DNA of 64,000 nt from a virus: the IMG/VR virus record IMGVR_UViG_3300045125_000169, positions 45,146 to 109,145 of that record. One strand, given 5' to 3'. The position numbers and the translations under genes were made by a program. Position 1 is the stretch's first letter, and each line of letters starts with the position of its first letter. The notes beneath the pieces were generated by a model. The model did not search any database and was not told the DNA's origin. It saw only the letters and a list, made by a program, of their open reading frames with translations. Positions 39,601-50,473 of this stretch are shown in pieces.

Positions 39601-42600
39601 GTCCACCATTTGTAGCGATATTCACCGTCTTCGTAGACCCGCTTCCCGTATTTCCGATCGCCAAATTATAAGCGGTCGTCAAAGAACTTGAACCGACTGT
39701 CAGAGACGAGACGTCATTGAAGACAGAGGCACTGACTGCCGTTGTCGAGATTCTTCCATCCCCGACCCATAAGGTCTGAGCGACGTTGACATTACCTTTG
39801 ACCGCAAGCATAAAGTTCGGATCGATCTCAGAGGCTGCGGCAGCAATCGTGGTCGAAGTCGTCGAACCGATCAAAAACCTGCCGCTTTCATCGATGACAA
39901 GTCGGTTTCTTGTTCCTTGGATACGATCGCGAACGACCAAGCGACCACTATCCGCAATCACGTCCCAAAAGGTGATGTTGCTTGTGAGAGTTTCATTCCA
40001 TTGTTGTAAGTCAACACTGGCACCTGTACTCGAATTAACGCGCAGAATCTTAAATTGACCCGCAGTATCCACAATATTAATCGTGCGAAATGCTTTTAGG
40101 CCCGAGGCGATTGAGAGATCAAGAGCATTACTGAGAGCAGTGTTGAAAATTTGGTCGCCAACCAAAAGTTTGCCCCCAACCCTTAAGGCAGGGGTGTTCG
40201 TACTTCCATCGCCTTTAATATAAGCTGTTCCACCGATAAAAGTGTTGCCCGTGGGCACATCGACACTAAAGACCGTGCCGACAATAAGGTCGTCATTGAC
40301 TTTGAGAATGTCATCAACGACCGTATAATTTTGCAGCGTGGTCGTGCCGCTATTCGTTGAACCGATCTTAATATTGGTAGTCGAACCAGGAAGACCATTC
40401 GTGCCGATGTTGACCGTTTTGGTCGCGCCTGACGCCGTAGACCCTGTAGCAATATTGTAAAGACTGTCATCCGACGCAGCCGTTCCAAAGTTAATGGTCG
40501 CTGGGGTGTCGAACAGAGTTCCAATACTTGCCGTGGTTGCTAAAATGCCATTATCACCAACAGTGATACTATCGCTGACTAGCAAGGTTCCATCGATGGT
40601 GACGTTGCCGTAGAGCTTGGTTTCACCAAAGAATCGGATCTCGCCTTTACCGTTGGGTCTACAACAGCATCGGTTTGCCAGGACTGAACCACATAGACTT
40701 TTTCCGCAGGACCAGCCAACGAATAGCTGAAGTTTTCAATATGCACTCCGACAAAAGACTGGCCTCCGTCAGGGTGTAATTGAAAGGCAGGAAAAGTCCC
40801 GTCGCCTACCAAGCGCGTCTCATAGCCTGTCCCAAATAACTGGACGTTTGCAGGCACGGTCACAGGTTGTCGAAACGTCCAGGTGCCTTTTCCGAGATAG
40901 ACGGTCGCTAGGTGATTATCGCGGCTGATGGCATCAAGAGCCGCCTGGATGGATGCTTCATTCCCGCCCGTATAGTCGGCACGAGAAGGTGCCACCGACA
41001 CAGTGAACGCAGTGCGGCCTTCGGCTTCTGCGCTATCGAAAACGCGGTTGCCAATCGCTCGTTCGCCAAAGGCATAACGGTTAGCTGTTTCAAAACGGTT
41101 GCCAATAAATGTGTTGTAAGAACCGTTGACCTGAATCGCTACACCCGTGACAGGCACTCCACCAGAGAAGCGGAAGCCTTGGACCAAGCATCGACTACCA
41201 TCAATTCTTAAAATCGGTGAAACAGGAGTGCTGCCATCAAGACCCTTGATAATAGTGTCTGAGCCAGAACCCCAGGCTGTAATCTCCACATCATTTTTAG
41301 ATGCTGGGATGATAAAGGGATCATAAACCCCAGGCATGACCATGATCTTAGCACCAGACACAAAGTCGTAAACGATGGTGCTTTCATCGACGAAAACTTG
41401 ACCGTCAAGGCGTGTAATAATCACGCTACTACGGTCCAAAACTTCCGTAATCAGGAAGGAACCAATATTCGAGGCATTTCCTGCCGACGAGATGTTGATG
41501 TTGCGGTAAAGATCGTCTTCCGTAAAGTTAAAAGGCAACCCTGAAATCAACGTGTGGGTTCCGGTTCCTAGATCGTTCAGATAGATCGGGGTGCCGTTAG
41601 CCGCAGTCGAGACTTGGAAGGTATTGGCGGTGACGTTGATAATGTAATACCGCACGACCACCGGGCCAAGCGGGGATGCCTCCAACGGGTTTGGTAGAAA
41701 GCCCGTCGTGATAAAAGTCACAGGTTCGTTCGCGGCAAGACCGTGAGCACTGAGGTTAAACGTCGAGCCCGTCGCGTTGTTACCTTGGGTGATGTTGGCC
41801 CCAGTAAAAGAGATCGACCTCGGTGCCGTGAATTTCGCCAAAGCACCAGAAGCCCCACTGATCTTTCCTGGCCAAGTCTGGACTTCGGTCAAACCACCGA
41901 GTCCATCAGCCACACCCTTGAGCGACCGGGGGTGGGTGGGAAGGGCAAGAATCGCGGCACTGATCCCTTGCGCTCCGTTGAAGTCTCCGAAGCTGCGCAC
42001 ACCATCGCCTACAGTCCAGGAAATTTCCCAGCAGGTGCTCCAGTGTGTGGCAAGAAGCGGTTTCGTGCCCCCGACACAACCTTGTACTTGAGGTGCGACT
42101 CGACACGCTCCGACCCGGTTTCCGGGAAATCAATATTTTCAAAATGGTTATCCGAGCCGTTGACCTTGATACCAACGGTCGTCAGACCGATGGCTTCGTT
42201 GTCGTTATTGTCGGCTTGAACAAAAAGGTTTTTAAAAGTGTTCCGGTTCCCGTCCACGTCCACACAGATCGTGTCGAGTAGAGCATTAGCGCGAATGACA
42301 GTCTGTTGCCCTGGGGCACCTATGACCGATTTGCCACTTGACTGACACTTGATCGCGAGATACTGGCCTCGGAAAACTTGGATGATGGTGCCTTCATTTT
42401 CCTCTTGCAAAGCCACGTTGATGGCATTTTCACCGACATAATCACCCCAGCTTACCACCCCGTCACCCACGGTGACCATGGGGTTATCCGACTCAAAGCT
42501 GTTGCCCGTGGTCACGCGACCGCAGATCATCGGGTGGTAGTTGTAATGCTTGGTCGCGGCTGTAATCGGAAATTTGATCGCCGTGCGAACGTCGTTGCCA

Positions 42601-45600
42601 AACTGGACGTTGACGCCAAAGGTGTTATGCACCGCACCTGTCGAGCAAACGATACCAGTCCCTGCGTTGTCGATGAGAAGGTTATCGATTTGGTTATACG
42701 AGCCAGAGATGGTGAATCCTGTAAAATTAGTTCCACCACCGTTGATCTTGACTTTGCCACCACCGAATCCTTGCAGAACCAGATAGCTTTTGGTCCAGAT
42801 CACTTTGTTATAAGTGCCTGGATAAGCGAGGATGACATCGCCTTCACTGGCAGCGTCGTGGGCCTGTTGCAAAGCGTTCGGGCTATTGAAATCCCCGAGC
42901 CAATTTGTGTTGGACCCATCCGTCACAACCCATTTGGCAACGGCTGTTTCCTCGATTTGAGGATCAACCGACTGGCCTGCCCAAACGGTGTGAGTTCCCG
43001 AACCTGTGCCATTCGTGAAGCTCACAAGACCAGATCCGCTCTTACTTGTCGCAAGGCGGAAGCTATTGGTCGCTACGCTGGCGATATAATAGGTAGTGGT
43101 GGTTGAAAGGCCGCTCGGTAAAGCGCCTGTCGAGGTGAGCTTTACTCTGGCCCCGGCTAGAAGCCCGTGACTTGCCGACGTGATGATTGAGTTAGAAAAG
43201 CTCGTGCTATCGAAGGTAACCCTTGAGGGGGAGCGAAACTTGGTCGTCACGGTGCTTTCAAAAACCGCCTTCGTCAGTCGGAAGTTGTCCGACCCTGGTT
43301 GCACATTAACAGCAACCGAGCAGTTTCTAAAGCGGGGTGCAATCGCTTGGAAGCGGTCAGCCACCACACTTAGAACAGTGCTACCTGTGTTTTGTAAGAT
43401 CGCCCCAGGCGTACAATCCAACGTAATATCGTCTTTACTGACGACAAAGTTCCCTGTGTAGGTTCCTGGCAAAAGACGAATGGTATTACCAGAGGACGCA
43501 TAGCTTAAAGCTCGGGTATGAGCCGTTGACCCTGTGAAATGACCATAAGATGAGCTTCCGTCCCCGCAAACAATCACGGCACCAGGGTCGCGGCCTGTGT
43601 GGTAAGGATAAAATTCCAAATGCTCCGGCTCAATCGATTCAATACCGTTTGCCGTGCTGTTGACCTTTACACCCACGGTCGCAAAAAGGTGACTGCCATC
43701 CGTCATCGCAAGAGAGGGAGCAGCAACCGAGTCGAGCGTTGACGCGAAACTCAGATCGGATGTGGTTTCTAGGAGACTGGCGACGTGTTGAACTCTGATT
43801 TTATCGGTCGTCGTTAAGAATAAAGCGTACCGCGTCCACTTACCAGCCTGTCCTGTGTAACTGACAGGGGTAAAGACGTGACGATATTGGTCGTTCCCGT
43901 CCCTGTCGCAAAGTTAATCGAGAACGTACTGGTCAGGTCTACAGGTCTATTGCCGACAAAGCGACGGTATTTAAAACCTTGCAGGTTTTCCGACCTGAAC
44001 AAATTTGCAGGAAAGGTGACCGTTGTTCCACTTGCAGCAATCCCTGCATGGAAGCGAAGCTCTTTGGTCCTATTGATAACGTCTTGAAGCTCCGCAGGGA
44101 TGATACGCTGCGGTCCCATGAGCATGTCCGATTGCGGTAGCCGACTGCGCTCGATCACCGCTTGGGAGTAGAGCACGGTCGCTGAACCGTTGTTCGGGAT
44201 AGCGGAGAGCTTGACATAAAGCTGAAGGGGCTTGCTTAGAGTGATCGCATCTGGTCTTGGAAACGTCCCGTTCAAGGCGCAATGGTCATACGGGTTCAAG
44301 ACCGTGGACAACGCCTCGTCCACATAGACACCATCGACAATCACGGGTGTGAAGTCTTCCTGCGAATACTCCGTGCATCCACCAGACTCGAAAAGAGTTT
44401 CAGTATGGATCAAGTTAAAAAACTGTTTCGCATAGGTATCATCGCAAACGAAAATAGTGCCCGTTCCACCGGAAGTTAGCGTTAAGGCACTTCCGCCTTT
44501 GGATGCGGCAATTTTAAAACTATCGAGCGTGGCTTGAACGACATAGTAATACCCACTGATGGACAATCCACCAGGGAGTCCACCCGTCGTGGTAAAAATA
44601 ACTTTGGTGTTTTCTAAAAAGCCGTGATTGGTCGCGATAAATTTGGAGTTTGTGACGTCCACGGCAGAGGCATCGAAGGTCAACTGCGGGGGGACACCGA
44701 CAACCCAGGTCTCACCCAGAGGAAGCTCAACGTAGTTAGTTCCATCAGGAACATGAATACTGCCCCTTTGTCCGCGAATCCTGGCTTCGTGTGAGGTAGC
44801 GGTTGGTTTGACCAGGAGGAACCGAGTCCGCGCCTTGCAACGCAGCGGCTGTTGTTTCCGTGAGGACGGAAACGTCCTGCTCGGTCACATAACGGTTGAC
44901 AGCACTCGGCACACCGACTGTTCCAACGAGGGCGGCCTTTTCATTTTCGGCAAGATGCTTTTCGTTGATGAAGAGGTTGCGTCGGTGGAAGTCGAGCAGG
45001 GTTGCTGCCGAAGCGGAAGTCATATTGCGGAACACGGACCCATCATAACCCCAAAGCTCGATGGTTCCCAACTCGCCAAAAAGAACAACGTAAAGGTCAC
45101 CCTTCTGCAAGCTCTCTGCGGACGCTTGTGCTGACGCAGCGTTGGGGTCGATACCACCAGAAAAGTTCGAGATCACAATCGACGGAACTGTAGCCCCAGG
45201 TTCTTCTTTTGAAATAACAAATGTGTTGCCGAAAGACCCACTGACACGAGCTTCAAGTTGAAGTGACGAACCCATGGCAAACACTTTCATGTCGCCATCA
45301 AGTTCCGAAGCTCTCAAGGCTTGTTCAAAATTCTTCGCGGTGATGTCCCCGCTTTCACCAATCTCAACAGCATTCGGTGGGAGCGAATACCCGACCTTGG
45401 TGAGTTTCCCATTGCCGCTATCACGAGAAGGATAGCCGATTTGTTGAAAAAGAATTTTTTGCGCGTTGACAACGGTTTGAACGGTGAAGAGACCGTTGAA
45501 AGTTTGTTCCGTCGCCCCTGTGATAATAAATTGCTGCCCAGGAATGAACGTGTGAGTGTTTCCTGGTGCGATCGTCGCGGTAACCGTCGCAGGAGAAAAG

Positions 45601-46495
45601 GTATCGACGACTGAACCACCGACACCGCTCCAGGGTGTGTTCAACGGTGCCTGAAACGAAAACGTATATTCTGTGTACTCTTCGATCGTCCACAACGAGT
45701 TTGCTTGAGCCGCCGTGTTGTCCGAAATTCTAATCGTTTGGTTGGCAAAACCGTGCGGTACTGACGTCGTGACCGTGACAACACCCACACTATCCTGGAT
45801 AGCAGTCAGGATCGTTTTTGGCTCGGGTTGACACGCGAAAGCCCAGGGACCGAAGGACTCGCAACGGGAAAGCTGATCGGAGACACCAGAGGAAAGGAAA
45901 GAGACGTCGCCCCTGTGCTCAAGGAGATCGATGAACCCTCAGCAAAGGTATTGGACGTCAGGTTGATCTCAGCGGTGGCTGGAAAGCCCGAGGTGGCCGG
46001 AAGATCGACTTTGGTGTCTACCACGCCACGGACAACACCGCGCTTAAAACCTTCGACGGAATCCCGGAAGCTAGAGTTGATATGCTCGGGCAGCACGGCA
46101 GTTGCGTTTGCCGGAGGAGTCACGGACGCAAAGCGAATCAACGTGTCCTTTTCAGGGTCGTTGTTGTAAGCCCCTAATGTCATGACTTCAAGCGAGACGA
46201 TAGGCGGCTGAGACTCTAGGTATTTGCAACGTAGAGCAATGACGTTGGTAAGACCCGCGACAATCGGAAGCACTCTTTCTTCCGCTCGCTCTCTCACCAT
46301 CATACCGTCTTTTCCAAAGGCTAAGAAAACCACTCCGTCTTCAGGATTGCCCTTAACGCGCACCTGAAGCGAGGCAGGCTCAGGAACGACGATGCCGCCC
46401 TTAACAATTCCCTTGGGAACTAAGCCTGACAAACGAGCATTTAGGTTTTCTGTAGAATCGACGTTGCGAAAGCCAAGGATTGTCTCAATAGCCAT
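36685..46495 (-). CDS. Giant tail fibre protein (about 3,270 codons)
   Basis: Ten or more overlapping frames rejoin into one. N-terminus MAIETILGFRNVDSTENLNA (attachment end). Modules follow in order: HGL-type modules near 45700, 44650, 43150 and 41720; beta-helix stretches at about 43500-42200 and 41400-40700; five or six repeats of the VNIGTNG...STTNVNIGS type at 40480-38250; SSSPALTVTQTGLGHALLVE near 37880; and a C-terminal domain (LTLTLPTAVGFSGTVYYLKS ... VSNGSNWEMF). Joins checked include 37289-37293 (A5 to A6), 39050 (C3 to C4), 42020, 43850, 44790 and 45830; no convincing start sites occur between the frames. It probably reaches out to bind a host receptor. Some joins may hide real gene boundaries. 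Confidence 0.65.
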
Positions 46496-46513
46496 CTTTT
46501 TGCCTCGGCACTA

Positions 46514-46950
46514 TTAAGTTTTGATCGTGACGGTATAGGTCTCTCGTGAGGATGAGACTTTAAACCGTAGCGGGAAATTTGTAAGCGCATACAAAAACTG
46601 GTCGCCAACCTCTGGTGCATCGGTGGGAGAGCCTACGGGAACATGAGTGACCTGTGCTATCAAACCCAAATTGCTGATCCCACCCACCGCTTCTCCTGGT
46701 TGCACCACGCAGGTGAATTTGGGGCAAGTGGGACCGATCAATTCTACACGGTCTATCGGCTCAGGTCCAAAAACTGTGAGGGGAGTGCGTTCGCATCCGT
46801 GTTGAGGGGCAGGGTGATCGTCGGATTTCCGAGGTCATGACCACCTGCACCCAAAACAAAATGGGCGATCTTGAAGCCGTAACCATAGAGAAGCTGTTGG
46901 GCTTCGAGTTCGCGGCCTTTACGAGTCAACGATACAATAAAGTCTGCCAT
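46514..46950 (-). CDS. Tail-collar-fibre N-terminal-type protein (about 145 aa)
   Basis: MADFIVSLTRKGRELEAQQL...FVLGAGGHDLGNPTIT, then after one T is restored in a T5 run near 46770, SQFFGPEPIDRVELIGPTCP and GGISNLGLIAQVTHVPVGSP. This order (short N-terminal helix, GxGG, P-x-DRVELI, GxISNxGL) matches phage proteins that link fibres to the baseplate (tail-collar fibre N-terminal type). It is placed directly before the giant fibre, which it may attach. Confidence 0.6.
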
Positions 46951-46974
46951 TTAGTGTGCCTCAGAGTTCACTAT

Positions 46975-47713
46975 TCAAATCTTTATGATGTAATTGACGT
47001 AGACGTTCTTCGGTCGCGTTTCTGTTGCGTTATTATAGTTCGCCACACTTACGCTAGGCGAGTGTACATGGTATGGATCTGCGGCATTGACTCCGTGTCC
47101 GTGCGAGCTTTCCGTAGAACCACTTGTGCTTCCAGACGTATGAGACGGCCAGGACTCTTGTGAGGTGGTCGCATCTAGTGTAGCAGGAGTATCCTGATAG
47201 GTTTCCCATACATAATAGCCACCATTACCCTTCCATCCTGACTTAACAGAATATTTTATAAAATCAAAATCATGAGAATGGCTGTGAGACCAATTAATTC
47301 TTCCCGTATCATGGGTATGACTGTTGGTATAAGTGCTCAAATCAGAGTGATTGTGGTAGTGCGATGCAGGACTAGAATTAAACGTAGAAGAAGCATGATT
47401 GTGTTGACCCATACCCGCAGACTGTAGCGATCCGATACCGTTGCCAGTGGTTCCGTTGCTTCTGATGCGGAGATTTTTGTCAGGATCTCTTGTTCCGGTG
47501 CCTTCATAACCTCTAACAAAAACGCCGCGTAAATCTGGTAGCTTAAATGTGGTTGTGCCGTTCCCCACCCCAGGACGTTTGGAGTATGGCTGCAAGGGCG
47601 GGGTACGAGGCTGTAAGTAGTTCCCGCCCATCGCATATCAACCAACCGTCTGGTGGTGCAGAGCCACCAAACATTACAGTCGTCCCCGGTGGGATGGGTT
47701 TAGCGTAGCTCAT
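46975..47713 (-). CDS. Tail collar domain protein no. 2
   Basis: ATG 47711-47713 gives MSYAKPIPPGTTVMFGGSAP and PDGWLICDGRELL. One G is missing near 47568 to reach GVGNGTTTFKLPDLRGVFVR. A His-rich region follows (HNHASSTFNSS, SHYHNHSDLS, SHSHSHDFDF, SHGHGVNAADPYHVHSP), and the end is NVYVNYIIKI. Paralogue of its two upstream neighbours. Confidence 0.85.
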
Positions 47714-47719
47714 AAAACC

Positions 47720-48451
47720 TCAAAATTTAATGATATAAGCTGCGGCTGCGTTGATAGGGCGAGAGTCGGAGTTACCACTATTGGATATGTTTACGGTCAC
47801 AGAATGAAAATGAGTATTGCCAGTATCTGGCCCGTATCCGATCGAATGGTAATGATATGCATAGCTTAAATTTGCCGACGCATAATGATCGTATGATACA
47901 TCGTATGATGGTGTCCTTGCGATATACTGCACGGGGTCTTGATCGACCACATCATCAGGGGTGTCACCAAATACTCTTGCTCTTTGACTTCTAGTTTTAA
48001 AGTCTGCCGTGTGCGAGTGATCTCCCGCACCTCCAAAATTTAGGTTATGACCATGACTTGTATTCGCCGACACTATTGAATGAGAATGAGACATATTGGC
48101 ATCAGGGAGACTACTGGTGATCCCGTGTGTGTGCGTTAAAACGCTGAATATTTGATAAGACCCCACATTATCACCAGTCGCACCGCCCGCAGCTATGGTT
48201 GTTCGGTTATTTCTTGTAGTGTCTCGCCCCGCACCGTTATCGCGGCCCCGTAAAAGGACACCCTGAAGATTGGGAATATTGAAGGTAGACACGCCATCAC
48301 CAGATCCCCATGCTGTACCGATAGCGTTCCAAAGACTCGCATAAGAAATTCGGCTGACCGCTGTTCCGTCGCAGAAGAGCCAACCTTCTGGCGGTGTCAA
48401 GTTATTATAAATTGTAATTGTTCCCGTTGGGGCAAACGCGAAATAACTCAT
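47720..48451 (-). CDS. Tail collar domain protein no. 3
   Basis: 243 residues, intact. Collar motif NLTPPEGWLFCDGTAVSRIS and WGSGDGVSTFNIPNLQGVLL. The His-rich C-terminal half has SHSHSIVSANTSHGHN, GDHSHTADFK and YAYHYHSIGY; ends AAAYIIKF. The intact frame shows what its indel-damaged paralogues should look like. Confidence 0.9.
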   Translation of the reverse strand: MSYFAFAPTGTITIYNNLTPPEGWLFCDGTAVSRISYASLWNAIGTAWGSGDGVSTFNIPNLQGVLLRGRDNGAGRDTTRNNRTTIAAGGATGDNVGSYQIFSVLTHTHGITSSLPDANMSHSHSIVSANTSHGHNLNFGGAGDHSHTADFKTRSQRARVFGDTPDDVVDQDPVQYIARTPSYDVSYDHYASANLSYAYHYHSIGYGPDTGNTHFHSVTVNISNSGNSDSRPINAAAAYIIKF

Positions 48452-48460
48452 GCGATAAAC

Positions 48461-49239
48461 TCAAATCTTGATGATAAAATTAACGTATGCATTACTCGGA
48501 AAAACTTCTGGCGTAACAGTTGCATTACCATTTGTTAGAGTTGGATTATTAGATGTCTGAGCACTATTGGCGTGACTGTGAGTGACGTTCGCAGTAGGCG
48601 CATCTGGATGCCCGTGATTGTTGCTATTCCCGATGCCAACATCGTGAGAATGATGCCCACCACCGCCTGATCGTATGTTTATAGTTGATTCACCTTCCCA
48701 AGCGTCGTAGTTGTTATCATACCTATTTGCTCTGGTGATTTTATTACGATAAGGATAAGTAACAGAATGGTTATGCTGCCATGTATGATCCCCGCCTCCC
48801 CAACCGAGCGACACACCATGCGAATGTTCAGTACCGGAAAATCCCGTCCCATGTCCGTGATAGGTAGAGGGTGAATTTGTAGAACTGGAGAAACCATGAC
48901 CGTGTGTCTCCAGTGCGTTATCTTGAAAACTGCCGACAACATTTCCAACTACAGCACCAGTTTTAATATGAGTCCTTGACGCCTTGTTGGGATCTCTATT
49001 TGAAAGTGTGCCCGTTGCCGATAAAGCATCAAATCCTCGGCAAAAAAGACCTCGCAGGTCGGGCAAGCTAAACGTGTCCGCTGCGTCTCCAGCCCCCAGT
49101 TCTTGCCAATAGCCGCATAGAGTTTTGGATATGCACTTTGGGTTTTAGAAGAACCATCACACAATAGCCATCCATTCGGCGGATTGGAGCCACCGAACGG
49201 TATAATAGTTCCACTTGGCAAGGTGCGGTGATAACTCAT
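48461..49239 (-). CDS. Tail collar domain protein no. 4
   Basis: MSYHRTLPSGTIIPFGGSNP and PNGWLLCDGSSKTQSAYPKL. Near 49096 a G is missing from a G5 run; restored, it reads NWGAGDAADTFSLPDLRGLF. The His-rich tail is the longest of the set (HGHGFSSSTNSPSTYHGHG, GGHHSHDVGIGNSNNHGHP) and it ends NAYVNFIIKI. It is translated just after a 68-residue gene and the AAA+ no. 2 gene. Confidence 0.88.
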
Positions 49240-49248
49240 AGCGTCCTC

Positions 49249-49455
49249 TTAGTCCAAATGCGAGATTCCAAAATCGACGATTAAACCCTCATGGCGTCGG
49301 GTTTGTTTTATAATAGGTAAAATGCGATCTATATGAACATCGTCCACTTCGACTTCCATAGTTCGGTCTGCCTTAATCGCTACGCCTAACTCATCACAGA
49401 GATGCGTTCCATTCTTGGACCAAAGATAATCACCTTTTTGCAGAATTATCTTCAT
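49249..49455 (-). CDS. Small protein between AAA+ no. 2 and the collar genes (68 aa)
   Basis: MKIILQKGDYLWSKNGTHLC then DELGVAIKADRTMEVEVDDV. Intact, beta-rich N-terminus, no TM. Its gaps to neighbours are only 9 bases on each side, so it belongs to the AAA-collar unit. It may be an adaptor or specificity factor for the ATPase; that is speculation. Confidence 0.6.
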   Translation of the reverse strand: MKIILQKGDYLWSKNGTHLCDELGVAIKADRTMEVEVDDVHIDRILPIIKQTRRHEGLIVDFGISHLD

Positions 49456-49464
49456 TTTTATACC

Positions 49465-50461
49465 TCAGAGATCTTCCCAAGACATGAGACCATCTCGTTC
49501 TTTAATAACGTCCATAGCCGCTTTTTCAAGCGGAATACCCTCAAGATCATGCCGCAACAGTGCTTCAATCACATGGTCTGGTGATAAAGGAAGACCTTGA
49601 AATGCTTTTTTCTGATCGTCGCTAAGAACAATTCCCGAAAGATCTTTGATTAACGCAAAAACTTCATCCTCAGTAGGAGGCAGAACTTTAATTAACTTAT
49701 TGAATCGTCCGGGTCTGTTCGTTAGCTGAGGGCCTAGTTGTCTAATAAAATTAGTTGTACACAAAATCAGAGTTGGAACTCGGAAAAAGACCCGTAAATC
49801 CGTCCAAAAAGTTGAGGCAACTGGCATTCAATATGTTGCAATTTGAAATATAGTCTCTTTTTCCGAAGTCCTCAATGATGAGGACAATCCTACTCACGTC
49901 TTCTCTGTACGATCTAAAAAATATGTTGGTCAACTTGCTGAAATTTACATCACCGTGAACCTGTATGATAGCCGTACCTGGGGTAGCGGCAAACTCGCAA
50001 AAGTTACGGATAAGTGCTGACTTCCCCATGCCTGGATCAGAGTATAAGAGATAGGCGCGTTTATTCCGTTTGAATTTCTGAGAAATATGGTCGGATTTAT
50101 CGAAGAAATTTTGAAAAAGGCTCTTTACATAGGCACTTGTTTTTGTCTCAAAAAATTTATCTTCGGATTGCGGCATCGCGACCATGCCGTTTTCTTCATC
50201 ATAAAAATGCTTGCCTGGTCTGATTTGAAATTTTTCCTGAAACTCTTGCTCCGCGTCTAGTTTCGCTTCCTGACGCCTCTTTATGATCTCTTGAATTGTA
50301 TCAGGCACCTCATTCGGTTCGATTTCAGTCTTCTCGATCTGATAGGTTACTACTTTCCCGTCCACAAATGAAAATCCTGAACCGGGGCTTCCTGCAACGG
50401 GTATATTCACGCCTTTCTTTAATTTCGCTACATCGATAATTTTTAACTTTTCTATTTCCAT
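49465..50461 (-). CDS. AAA+ ATPase no. 2, tail-operon associated
   Basis: About 332 codons. N-terminal region MEIEKLKIIDVAKLKKGVNI, helical linker PDTIQEIIKRRQEAKLDAEQ, then Walker A YLLYSDPGMGKSALIRNF, Walker B RIVLIIEDFGKRD, sensor 1 TLILCTTNFI and TNRPGRFNKLIKVLPPTEDE. One break near 49785, where the paralogue's sequence (FLDG..LFRVPTL) shows that one T is extra. Same domain layout and very similar motifs to AAA+ no. 1, so they arose by duplication together with collar genes. Confidence 0.87.
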
Positions 50462-50473
50462 GAAGTATCCCTC

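Noticed and set aside
42378-43106. 242-codon plus-strand open frame within the giant fibre
   Set aside because: It is antisense to clear fibre and beta-helix coding sequence, with no family features; long shadows are common opposite such genes.
35796-49239. Diversity-generating retroelement acting on the collar genes
   Set aside because: No reverse transcriptase and no template repeat with A-specific differences is visible in the window.
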